From assembly GCA_021833045.1 (NCBI GenBank), contig JAKBGP010000170.1, positions 1-5,092 of the forward strand: 5,092 bases of DNA, given 5' to 3'. Below are positions 1-5,092 of this stretch, piece by piece. The notes below the pieces were generated by a model. The model was given only the letters and a program-made list of their open reading frames with translations, had not been told where the DNA came from and searched no databases. The position numbers and the translations under genes are program-made. Source of the DNA: Thermoplasmata archaeon (GTDB lineage: Archaea; Thermoplasmatota; Thermoplasmata; Thermoplasmatales; Thermoplasmataceae). Each line of letters begins with the position of its first letter. Position 1 is the first letter of the stretch.

Positions 1-636
1 GTCAGTGAGATCGTCGTACTTCAAAGTCACAAAGGGTAGTGGCCTTTGAGTTGGATGTGTTATTATTCCAGCTCCACGGAATGGATCGTATGTACTTCCG
101 TGACAGTTACAATGAATAACACCATAAGTTGGTTTTGTTACATTATAGGTCTTTAATGAACTAATAACATTTGCTGGTAAAGTCCCTTCCTGTCCAGGTG
201 GATAATAGTGTATAATTGGCGGTATACATCCCAAATGCTGACAAATTGCACTGTATGAAACAATAGAATTGTCTGGTCCTACACCTCCTGTGAATGTATA
301 AACTTCGCCTGTAGCATCTACGGTAACAGATGTAGGTGGAACCTCTCTATCAAAACGGATCACAAAATTAGGCTCATCCGATAGTGGATAATAATAAATC
401 CAAACGCTAGGTGATTCTACCTCAAATTGACTTGCTTTAAGTGGGACTGGTGCACTGTTCGGTGTACTCGGATCGTTCCAGTATAGCAACGTTTCTGGAA
501 AATTAGTCAAACCTACGGCAGGTGTAATCAGGTTTTGAACCACTCCTTTGCCAAGTCCTCCTACTGCAGCAACGGCAGAAAGACCAACCATGGCTTTAAG
601 AAATCCCCTTCGTGATGGATCAACTTCTCCTGTCAT
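1..636 (-). CDS. Tat-exported Rieske [2Fe-2S] protein, C-terminus cut off
   Basis: This is the N-terminal 212 residues of a Rieske iron-sulfur protein; the reading frame runs open through the left window edge. Residues 8-14 (SRRGFLK) form a twin-arginine export motif, followed by a hydrophobic stretch at about 15-36 with no obvious cleavage site, so it probably stays as a membrane anchor with the cluster domain outside the cell. The cluster motifs are CQHLGC (132-137) and CNCHGS (176-181). By family analogy Cys132, His134, Cys176 and His179 bind the [2Fe-2S] cluster and Cys137-Cys178 form the disulfide. The two motifs are 38 residues apart (138-175), far more than the roughly dozen in mitochondrial bc1 Rieske proteins; longer insertions occur in archaeal members. 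The ATG is the first start after an in-frame TAA nine bases upstream. Such proteins pass electrons from quinol to a cytochrome or copper protein; the expected cytochrome b partner would lie off the left edge. Family certain, exact subtype not. Confidence 0.93.
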   Translation of the reverse strand, partial: MTGEVDPSRRGFLKAMVGLSAVAAVGGLGKGVVQNLITPAVGLTNFPETLLYWNDPSTPNSAPVPLKASQFEVESPSVWIYYYPLSDEPNFVIRFDREVPPTSVTVDATGEVYTFTGGVGPDNSIVSYSAICQHLGCIPPIIHYYPPGQEGTLPANVISSLKTYNVTKPTYGVIHCNCHGSTYDPFRGAGIITHPTQRPLPFVTLKYDDLTD

Positions 637-677
637 GAGTGGTTATTGAATTAATGGTTAAAATGGTTTTCCCTCGT

Positions 678-698
678 GTTATAAGTAGTATTTATATT
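678..698 (-). promoter_or_regulatory. Candidate TATA elements for the Rieske gene
   Basis: Read on the minus strand, two TATA-like elements precede the Rieske start: AATATAAATA (698-689) and CTTATAAC (685-678). They would place the transcript start about 30 or 18 bases before the ATG, so the mRNA would have a short leader. A third, weaker candidate, ATTTTAACC (664-656), lies about 24 bases before the ATG and would give a leaderless message. No Shine-Dalgarno sequence is seen before the ATG. I cannot choose between them from sequence alone. Confidence 0.35.
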
Positions 699-761
699 GA
701 AATGAGGTTTACAAAACTCTTGAATTTAAAACAAATAGACCAAATAATATTTTAAAAAAAG

Positions 762-769
762 TATTATAG
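762..769 (+). promoter_or_regulatory. Weak TATA-like element for the MazG-like gene
   Basis: TATTATAG is centred about 23 bases before the ATG at 789, slightly closer than the usual archaeal 26-28 bases. The surrounding 720-780 is extremely AT-rich, so similar matches arise by chance. There is no ribosome binding site before the ATG, which fits a leaderless or nearly leaderless transcript. Confidence 0.3.
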
Positions 770-788
770 CTTATCACAATTTGACGCA

Positions 789-1112
789 ATGGATTTTGAT
801 GAGTACGCGAAAATGCAGAAAAGGACATCACCCAACGGAACAAATATAGTGATGGTCGCTCTGGGTCTCACAGGCGAATCTGGAGAATTTGCTGACCTGG
901 TTAAAAAACACATGTTTCAGGGACATGAACTTGATAAGGATAAAATGATCGAGGAGCTAGGAGATGTTTTATGGTATATTTTTGAGGGTGCAAGGGTATT
1001 AGGTATAGACGCCTCTGAGATAGCAGAGAGAAATGTAATAAAACTAAGTAAACGTTATCCAGATGGATTTGACCCAGAAAGAAGTAAAAATAGAAACGAT
1101 GATGGCAATTAA
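789..1112 (+). CDS. MazG-like nucleotide pyrophosphohydrolase
   Basis: This is a 107-residue all-alpha NTP pyrophosphohydrolase of the MazG-like superfamily, which hydrolyses (d)NTPs to the monophosphate and pyrophosphate, usually to clear damaged or excess nucleotides in the cytoplasm. The metal-binding signature ExxE...ExxD is complete: Glu30 and Glu33 in GESGEFAD, then Glu56 and Asp59 in EELGDVLW, 22 residues later. The C-terminal signature NVIKLSKRYPDGFD (82-95) matches the N-x-x-KL-x-x-RYP-x-GF pattern of short single-domain family members. Length fits a single MazG domain, unlike the two-domain bacterial MazG. The ATG is preceded in frame by a TAA about 33 bases upstream and no better start is present. 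It is divergent from the Rieske gene and 63 bases upstream of the membrane-protein gene, which has its own promoter. The true nucleotide substrate cannot be read from sequence, and the charged tail after residue 96 carries no recognised motif. Confidence 0.9.
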   Translation: MDFDEYAKMQKRTSPNGTNIVMVALGLTGESGEFADLVKKHMFQGHELDKDKMIEELGDVLWYIFEGARVLGIDASEIAERNVIKLSKRYPDGFDPERSKNRNDDGN

Positions 1113-1120
1113 ATAATTGC
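1105..1120. repeat. Perfect inverted repeat over the MazG-like stop codon
   Basis: GCAATTA-AA-TAATTGC is a perfect 7-base inverted repeat with a 2-base centre; the TAA stop codon (1110-1112) lies inside it. In RNA it could form only a weak AU-rich hairpin. It is followed by TTAATTT and, further on, a TTTT run at 1143-1146. It could mark transcription termination of the MazG-like gene or be a protein-binding site upstream of the next promoter. Chance occurrence in AT-rich DNA is possible. Confidence 0.35.
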
Positions 1121-1142
1121 TTAATTTACTACTTAATTACAC

Positions 1143-1153
1143 TTTTATATAAG
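1143..1153 (+). promoter_or_regulatory. TATA box for the 527-residue membrane protein gene
   Basis: TTTTATATAAG is centred about 28 bases before the ATG at 1176, the spacing expected when transcription starts at or next to the start codon. No Shine-Dalgarno sequence is present between it and the ATG. This supports an independent, leaderless transcript and also supports the chosen start. Confidence 0.65.
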
Positions 1154-1175
1154 TTGATAATTCCAATTATTAAAA

Positions 1176-2759
1176 ATGAAGATTACTGCTGATATTCTAA
1201 AATCAATTAGGTCAAAATTAACAGTTAAGTCTATTATTATTTTATCAGTTATTAGCATTCTAATATTTCCAGCCATTCTTATAGAAAACGCGTCAATTCC
1301 AACAAGCGACAGCCACCTTTACTTTCTCAGCAATGGATATGATATTCATACAGTGAGTGTTAATCATAACTCAAAAAATGCTAGCAATATTGGTGCAGTG
1401 TATCAAAGCACTTACTCTCTAATAAACAATAAGCTTGAACCCGTTTCTAATACAAGTGTAAGATTAAATGTTTCTGTAGTAGACTCAAATTTATTGGATC
1501 ATTTTTTACTTCAACTTAATATATATTTTAATGTAATTACCAAAAAGAACGGAAGTTTTACATTAAATAATACTGATTTATTATTCCTACTACCAGTTGA
1601 TTATAATAGAACTCAGAATTCTATTAGAAGTTATCACATAGAAAATTACACAGTACTGGAGGGTAAAAACGGATTAGTTACCAACCAAAAGGATGATAAA
1701 TTTGGATTTAATAGTTTTGATGTAGTTGTTAATAATAGAACAGGAGAACGTGGAGTTATAAATATGGCTTTTTTGCCCTTTTATAATTTGGGCTATTATG
1801 GCATCGCTCCCATCTTCCTCATGAGTGGAAACTCAAGTGGAAGCTATAATCTTTCATATCATCTCTATAATCCTCAAGATCAAAATTCTGTTGGTCCACT
1901 CGTTTATTTAGGCAACTATTCCTTTAATAAGATTTACACAATAAATTCAAATGAGGGCAGAATTCTTTCCATGAATGAGGCGTTTAACGTAACTTTTTTT
2001 GTAAATGGAATTGCTCTTGGTACCGTTTACCATAATAGTGTTTTGTCAACTTCTTTTACCGCTGCTATTTCTATTTTAGGATTACTAGGAAATACTGGCG
2101 CAGAAATTATGTTACTTGTCACTGTTTTTATGGTATTAACATTGTTTGTGCCCATGTTTAATCTTCCTGTTTACATGTATTATCTATCATTGCCAAGAAA
2201 GAGATGGTATACAATAACAAATGAATTTATCTCTTCTATCTTGACCATGTCCATCTTTGAGGGTTTTGCTTTTACTGCCACATACCTGATTTCAGAATTA
2301 ATGTTCCACTATTCACTATCTATTCTTGCATTTATTTATATTTACCTTTTCAGTGTGGCTGCATTTACTGTTTTTTCCTCTCTATATCTTCTCATTGGCG
2401 TTTTTTTCATTGGTAAAACAATGCCCCGCATTTCATTAACAATATTTTTGATTTTAGGATATCCTTTAATAGATTCCTTATCACAATCCATACTAGAAAT
2501 TCAGGCAATTTTCTCAGATAATGTCCTATTCAAACCTCTGCTTGATAACATAAGGACGTATAACCTAATAAGTGGCATATTACCCGTTCTAAATGTAGAG
2601 GAACTCAACAGTTATTTTCTGAGAAGTCCGGCTAGTGGAGTTATAATGCTAAACCATCTTTCAATATTCGATCTTTCCCCTTTAATATTCCTCTCTTCTA
2701 TTATAGGTATTTCCTTGACTCTGTTCTACCTTTCAATAAAAAGATATTACAAATATTGA
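1176..2759 (+). CDS. Unrecognised six-pass membrane protein with a glycosylated external domain
   Basis: I do not recognise this 527-residue protein by sequence. Hydrophobic segments lie at about 18-36, 310-332, 352-374, 379-411 (long), 418-437 and 499-519. Basic residues fall on one side throughout: Lys8-Lys18 before the first segment, PRKRW (340-344) between the second and third, Lys414/Arg418 between the fourth and fifth, and KRYYKY at the end. This predicts six passes with both ends inside. Residues 38-308 then form one large external domain. All 13 N-x-S/T sequons (Asn38, 68, 92, 98, 125, 131, 144, 157, 187, 219, 225, 247, 271) fall there and none elsewhere, which independently supports the topology. 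A big external loop between passes one and two, plus the basic cytoplasmic loop YLSLPRKRW, recalls ABC-2-type permeases; this is an inference and no ATPase gene is adjacent. The gene is convergent with the DUF202 gene, 72 bases away, and seems monocistronic. It could instead be a lineage-specific surface protein. Confidence 0.85.
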   Translation: MKITADILKSIRSKLTVKSIIILSVISILIFPAILIENASIPTSDSHLYFLSNGYDIHTVSVNHNSKNASNIGAVYQSTYSLINNKLEPVSNTSVRLNVSVVDSNLLDHFLLQLNIYFNVITKKNGSFTLNNTDLLFLLPVDYNRTQNSIRSYHIENYTVLEGKNGLVTNQKDDKFGFNSFDVVVNNRTGERGVINMAFLPFYNLGYYGIAPIFLMSGNSSGSYNLSYHLYNPQDQNSVGPLVYLGNYSFNKIYTINSNEGRILSMNEAFNVTFFVNGIALGTVYHNSVLSTSFTAAISILGLLGNTGAEIMLLVTVFMVLTLFVPMFNLPVYMYYLSLPRKRWYTITNEFISSILTMSIFEGFAFTATYLISELMFHYSLSILAFIYIYLFSVAAFTVFSSLYLLIGVFFIGKTMPRISLTIFLILGYPLIDSLSQSILEIQAIFSDNVLFKPLLDNIRTYNLISGILPVLNVEELNSYFLRSPASGVIMLNHLSIFDLSPLIFLSSIIGISLTLFYLSIKRYYKY

Positions 2760-2831
2760 AATGAAACGGAATTTCTTTACGGGAAGTAATGGCTAACTGT
2801 CCTTTTATAGAGCGATTGAGAATAAGTGTGA

Positions 2832-3182
2832 TTATAGAGTTAGAACCATATATCCAATCAAAAGCACCGCGATTAAGAGAATAAGAATTCCAGAAGTGAT
2901 TATTGCAGTTGATGATGGCTCAAAATCTCCTGATTCTATACTTTTTTTGTTCTTTATGAAACTCCTTAGAGCCATTACCTGCATAAAACCGCCAGATATA
3001 ACAAGGATTATACCAATAGATGCAGAAAATGGGGCTGAAACATTCGATGAATTTGGAACCAGCTCCTTAATAATTATACCAAACTTCGCTACCACGAAGC
3101 CCAGTGCCATAACTGCTATTCCAGTTCTTACCCATGCTAAATATGTTCTTTCATTTGCCATATGATCTGTTACTGTGGACAT
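2832..3182 (-). CDS. DUF202 (YidH-like) three-pass membrane protein
   Basis: This 116-residue protein carries the DUF202 hallmark near its N-terminus, DHMANERTYLAWVRTG (6-21), corresponding to the DHLANERTFLAW-x-RT consensus of bacterial YidH-like proteins. Three membrane segments are visible at about 18-38, 53-74 and 92-114; the linker at 75-90 is basic first (RSFIKNKK) and so probably cytoplasmic. The short loop between the first two segments holds two sequons (Asn44, Asn47), consistent with an external position. Family function is not established; related domains occur in the membrane part of yeast vacuolar polyphosphate polymerase (VTC) subunits, but that gives no function here. A start at Met8 is possible, but Met1 is preferred because it keeps the conserved residues before ANERT and has a TATA-like element at the right distance. 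It is transcribed towards the 527-residue membrane protein gene and away from the PLP enzyme gene, with no operon partner in view. Confidence 0.92.
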   Translation of the reverse strand: MSTVTDHMANERTYLAWVRTGIAVMALGFVVAKFGIIIKELVPNSSNVSAPFSASIGIILVISGGFMQVMALRSFIKNKKSIESGDFEPSSTAIITSGILILLIAVLLIGYMVLTL

Positions 3183-3205
3183 GTTATATTTCTGATTGGT
3201 CTTCG

Positions 3206-3216
3206 TAAATTAATAT
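3206..3216 (-). promoter_or_regulatory. TATA-like element for the DUF202 gene
   Basis: On the minus strand ATATTAATTTA is centred about 29 bases before the ATG at 3182, close to the archaeal spacing for a leaderless message. No Shine-Dalgarno sequence precedes the ATG. Moderate match only, since the region is AT-rich. Confidence 0.45.
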
Positions 3217-3223
3217 GCTTTTA

Positions 3224-3240
3224 ACCTATTTAAAATAGGT
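3224..3240. repeat. 17-base near-palindrome in the divergent spacer
   Basis: ACCTATTT-A-AAATAGGT has perfect 8-base arms around a single base. It lies just upstream of the DUF202 TATA-like element, about 50 bases from that start. The size and symmetry suit a binding site for a dimeric helix-turn-helix regulator. The core, TTTAAAATA, could itself act as a TATA element in either direction. No regulator gene is adjacent, so its role is unknown. Confidence 0.45.
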
Positions 3241-3255
3241 ATTTTTCAAAACCAG

Positions 3256-3357
3256 ATGTTTGCTAATTTGTGCTACATTGTAGAGTGTTGTAGTGAGTAT
3301 TACACTAAAAGCTTTGATTCTCCAGGTCTCATTTATAGAATTGAAGATCTAAGTTGA
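3256..3357 (+). CDS. Doubtful 33-codon ORF in the divergent spacer
   Basis: An ATG at 3256 opens 33 codons ending in TGA at 3355-3357. The peptide has three cysteines early (Cys6, Cys11, Cys12) and an otherwise ordinary composition, with no membrane segment or recognised motif. The AT core of the near-palindrome is centred about 23 bases before its ATG, and it ends 34 bases before the PLP enzyme gene. An ORF this short can easily occur by chance. It is recorded so that it can be tested, not as a confirmed gene. Confidence 0.12.
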   Translation: MFANLCYIVECCSEYYTKSFDSPGLIYRIEDLS

Positions 3358-3360
3358 TGG

Positions 3361-3368
3361 TATATCAT
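3361..3368 (+). promoter_or_regulatory. Weak TATA-like element for the PLP enzyme gene
   Basis: TATATCAT is centred about 27 bases before the ATG at 3392, the right place for a leaderless start. A stronger-looking TTTATAG at 3332-3338 lies about 57 bases upstream and would give a leader of roughly 30 bases. No Shine-Dalgarno sequence is visible before the ATG. Confidence 0.4.
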
Positions 3369-3391
3369 TCCTCAACAATACGGTTATAATA

Positions 3392-4555
3392 ATGGTTATT
3401 TTATCTAGCCATGTGAAAAATGAAGTGTTAGAGTGGAGAAGGTCGTTCGTAAATCTAAATGACTCTATAAATCTGGCTGCATGCAGTCAGGGTGCCCTTC
3501 TTAAATCAGTAAAAAAAGCATTCAGTAAATATCAAGCAGATCAGATTGAATTTGGGAATCCGTGGGACATATGGCAACAGAAAGTTGAAGAATTAAGATC
3601 TTTAATCGGAAAACTAATTAATGCATCAAAAAATGAAATTGCTATTTTACCATCTGTATCGGCCTCGTTTTCTTCTCTTCTTAGTTCCATAGATTTTTGT
3701 AAAAATGATCAAATAATTACTACTGACCTTGAGTATCCAACTACCAACTTTATCTCTCTAGCCCAAAAGTATAGAGGTGTTGAAACTGTAACGGTTAGAA
3801 ACAAAAACGGGATTGTTTCTTCCAGTGATTATGAAAGTAACATCACTGATAAAACTCGCCTGGGCACTGTTATTCACGTTTCATCTCTCAATGGAACAAA
3901 ATTGGATCTAAAAGAATTTACTGATATACTTCATCAACATGGATCATATGCCTATGTTGATGCCTATCAATCTCTAGGAGTTCTGCCTGTTAACGTTAAG
4001 AATTTGAATATTGACTTTCTTTCTTCGGGAACATTAAAATGGCTTCTAGGGGCTTCAGGAACAGCATTTCTATATGCAAGAGAAGAGGTTGCAGAAAAAC
4101 TTTACCCTACTGATATAGGATGGTTTTCACAACAAGATCCTTTTCAATTTGGAGCCAAAAAACTTCAATATGCAGATGGCGCTCTCAGATTTCAATCCGG
4201 AACCTGGTCTGTTCCTTCAATATACGCATCAATTGAGGGAATTAAAAAAATACTGGAAATAGGTCAAAATAAAATCACCAGAAGAATTGAGACTCTTACA
4301 TCAATAGTATTTGATGAATTAACAAAGAATGGATTCACTGTTAATACACCAGAATCTCCTGAGAATAGAGGTGGGATTATTGCCTTTGAGGTTTCAAATC
4401 CTATGAAAATTGAGAAACTTTTGAGAGATAAATATAGAATATTCACTTCAGCAAGAGGAATAAATTTACGAATCTCACCACATTTCTATAACACTGAGGA
4501 AGAAGTGCTTAAAACTGTAGATGCTCTGGTTGAGATTAGAAATAAATCTCTATGA
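3392..4555 (+). CDS. Class V aminotransferase-fold PLP enzyme, not a canonical cysteine desulfurase
   Basis: This 387-residue cytoplasmic enzyme has the fold-type I layout of class V aminotransferases. Lys216 in SSGTLKWLLGASG (211-223) is the predicted PLP Schiff-base lysine. Asp190 and Gln193 in YVDAYQSLG match the D-x-x-Q that contacts the cofactor ring. The LPSVSASFSS stretch (86-95) fits the phosphate-binding loop. Near the C-terminus, LRISPHFYNTEEE (359-371) supplies a probable carboxylate-binding Arg360. That motif and the LKW lysine context are typical of the isopenicillin-epimerase-like, EgtE-like and selenocysteine/C-S lyase branch. The only cysteines are Cys31 and Cys103; none lies where SufS or IscS carry the sulfur-accepting cysteine, so a classic desulfurase role is unlikely. 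The ATG is the first after an in-frame TAA 42 bases upstream. The MBL hydrolase gene follows 66 bases later on the same strand, which hints at sulfur metabolism; substrate and reaction remain undetermined. An overlapping minus-strand frame is only a shadow. Confidence 0.88.
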   Translation: MVILSSHVKNEVLEWRRSFVNLNDSINLAACSQGALLKSVKKAFSKYQADQIEFGNPWDIWQQKVEELRSLIGKLINASKNEIAILPSVSASFSSLLSSIDFCKNDQIITTDLEYPTTNFISLAQKYRGVETVTVRNKNGIVSSSDYESNITDKTRLGTVIHVSSLNGTKLDLKEFTDILHQHGSYAYVDAYQSLGVLPVNVKNLNIDFLSSGTLKWLLGASGTAFLYAREEVAEKLYPTDIGWFSQQDPFQFGAKKLQYADGALRFQSGTWSVPSIYASIEGIKKILEIGQNKITRRIETLTSIVFDELTKNGFTVNTPESPENRGGIIAFEVSNPMKIEKLLRDKYRIFTSARGINLRISPHFYNTEEEVLKTVDALVEIRNKSL

Positions 4556-4574
4556 AATTACGCTTAACATCATA

Positions 4575-4590
4575 ATTATTGGTTAATAAT
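4575..4590. repeat. Inverted repeat abutting the MBL gene TATA box
   Basis: ATTATT-GGTT-AATAAT has perfect 6-base arms and a 4-base centre, and ends exactly where the TATA element begins. It lies 20 bases after the PLP enzyme stop codon. It could be an operator overlapping the TFB recognition region or a weak AU hairpin ending the upstream transcript (CTTT follows). The arms are pure A/T, so chance is a real alternative. Confidence 0.35.
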
Positions 4591-4600
4591 CTTTATAAAT
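4591..4600 (+). promoter_or_regulatory. TATA box for the MBL-fold hydrolase gene
   Basis: CTTTATAAAT is a near-ideal archaeal TATA box centred about 26 bases before the ATG at 4622, and no Shine-Dalgarno sequence lies between. This predicts transcription starting at or very near the start codon, and independent expression from the upstream PLP enzyme gene. It is the clearest promoter in the window. Confidence 0.75.
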
Positions 4601-4621
4601 AGTGTATAATATGGACGATTA

Positions 4622-5092
4622 ATGAATCTTATTCCCATCCGCGATTGTGTTAACGGTTGTTCATCTTATATAATAGGTGATGAAATCTCTGGTAGGGCTA
4701 TGGTTATAGATCCTCTACGGTCCATTGGTCATAAGAACTATGTAATATCAGCAGCAAAAGAGAGGTTATATATTGAAATGGTTGTTGATACCCATGTTCA
4801 TGCAGATCATTATTCTGCGGCGAGAGAACTGGCAGATGAAATAGGAATTCATGTATCTATGAGTGAAAATGCACCCAATGATTTCCAATTTAACAAACTA
4901 CGAGATGAACAGGTTATATCACTTGGAAACCTGGAGATTGTGGTAATGCATGCACTGGGGCATACACCTGATAATCTTGCCCTGAAAATTATTGATCGAT
5001 CTCGATCCAGCGAAGTTGTATCTGTTTTTACTGGAGATTCACTGTTTGTTGGGGATGTGGGCAGACCTGATCTTGTATATGAAAGCGAGGAG
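4622..5092 (+). CDS. MBL-fold hydrolase, persulfide dioxygenase/glyoxalase II-like, C-terminus cut off
   Basis: The first 157 residues of a metallo-beta-lactamase-fold protein are present; the frame runs open through the right edge. The metal motif THVHADH (57-63) gives His58, His60, Asp62 and His63. His114 in GHTPDN and Asp139 in FTGDSLFVGDVGRPD complete the site. By analogy with ETHE1-type persulfide dioxygenases, which bind one iron through two histidines and an aspartate, His58, His114 and Asp139 would be the ligands. The GDVGRPDL stretch (144-151) is characteristic of the persulfide dioxygenase-like branch, including those fused to rhodanese domains; any rhodanese domain would lie beyond the window. 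Such enzymes oxidise glutathione or other low-molecular-weight persulfides to sulfite; glyoxalase II activity is the main alternative. The ATG is the first start after an in-frame TAA nearby and sits 26 bases after a strong TATA box. The neighbouring PLP enzyme could in principle supply a sulfur substrate, an inference from position only. Confidence 0.9.
   Translation, partial: MNLIPIRDCVNGCSSYIIGDEISGRAMVIDPLRSIGHKNYVISAAKERLYIEMVVDTHVHADHYSAARELADEIGIHVSMSENAPNDFQFNKLRDEQVISLGNLEIVVMHALGHTPDNLALKIIDRSRSSEVVSVFTGDSLFVGDVGRPDLVYESEE

Noticed and set aside
789..1112. MazG-like gene as part of a toxin-antitoxin or phage island
   Set aside because: No mazEF-like partner, integrase or phage gene is nearby; a housekeeping nucleotide-cleaning role is sufficient.
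1120..1138. Two CTTAATT direct repeats 12 bases apart as regulator sites
   Set aside because: Seven-base A/T-dominated repeats occur readily by chance in this AT-rich spacer, and only two copies exist.
2758..2775. GAAAT/ATTTC hairpin after the 527-residue membrane protein gene as a terminator
   Set aside because: The stem is only five mostly A-U pairs with an eight-base loop, and the following T-run is short; nothing else in the 72-base convergent spacer looks like a terminator on either strand.
2896..3165. Plus-strand 89-codon ORF
   Set aside because: It lies entirely antisense to the DUF202 gene, whose family motif and membrane segments are clear; the plus-strand frame shows no family features.
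3283..3307. TAGTG/CACTA inverted repeat in the divergent spacer as an RNA structure
   Set aside because: A five-base stem with a seven-base loop is too weak and common to support a riboswitch or small RNA.
4264..4446. Minus-strand 60-codon ORF
   Set aside because: It is antisense within the PLP enzyme gene, in a region with conserved coding sequence on the plus strand, and has no promoter or motif of its own.
3392..4555. Naming the PLP enzyme SufS or IscS
   Set aside because: The C-terminal active-site cysteine of those enzymes is missing and the lysine and C-terminal motifs fit another branch of the class V family.

Overview
The window looks like chromosomal DNA from an AT-rich archaeon, plausibly a thermoacidophile of the Thermoplasmatales or a related lineage. 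The reasons are: (1) no convincing Shine-Dalgarno sequence precedes any start, while TATA-like elements lie about 26-29 bases upstream of several ATG codons, as expected for leaderless archaeal transcripts; (2) arginine is largely encoded by AGA/AGG; (3) exported segments are rich in N-glycosylation sequons (N-x-S/T); (4) the gene content (an archaeal-style Rieske protein with a Tat signal, DUF202, an MBL-fold sulfur-type hydrolase) fits. The lineage is an inference, not a measurement.

Layout, left to right. Positions 1-636 (minus) hold the N-terminal 212 residues of a Tat-exported Rieske [2Fe-2S] protein, cut by the window edge. After a 152-base AT-rich divergent spacer, positions 789-1112 (plus) encode a small MazG-like NTP pyrophosphohydrolase. 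Positions 1176-2759 (plus) encode an unrecognised 527-residue membrane protein: one N-terminal membrane segment, a large external domain with 13 N-glycosylation sequons, then about five more membrane segments. Its topology resembles an ABC-2-type permease, but no ATPase gene is next to it. Positions 2832-3182 (minus, convergent) encode a three-pass DUF202 membrane protein. A 209-base divergent spacer follows, with a 17-base near-palindrome and a doubtful 33-codon ORF. Positions 3392-4555 (plus) encode a class V aminotransferase-fold PLP enzyme lacking the active-site cysteine of cysteine desulfurases. Positions 4622-5092 (plus) are the start of an MBL-fold hydrolase of the persulfide dioxygenase/glyoxalase II type, cut by the right edge.

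How the genes relate: there is no long tight operon. Most genes appear to have their own promoter. The Rieske protein belongs to membrane electron transfer. The PLP enzyme and the MBL protein are co-directional, 66 bases apart, and could be linked through sulfur metabolism (C-S bond cleavage followed by persulfide oxidation), but the second gene has a strong promoter of its own. I found no rRNA, tRNA, CRISPR array, insertion sequence or prophage signature. No clearly novel multi-gene system is visible. The most unusual item is the heavily sequon-decorated membrane protein.
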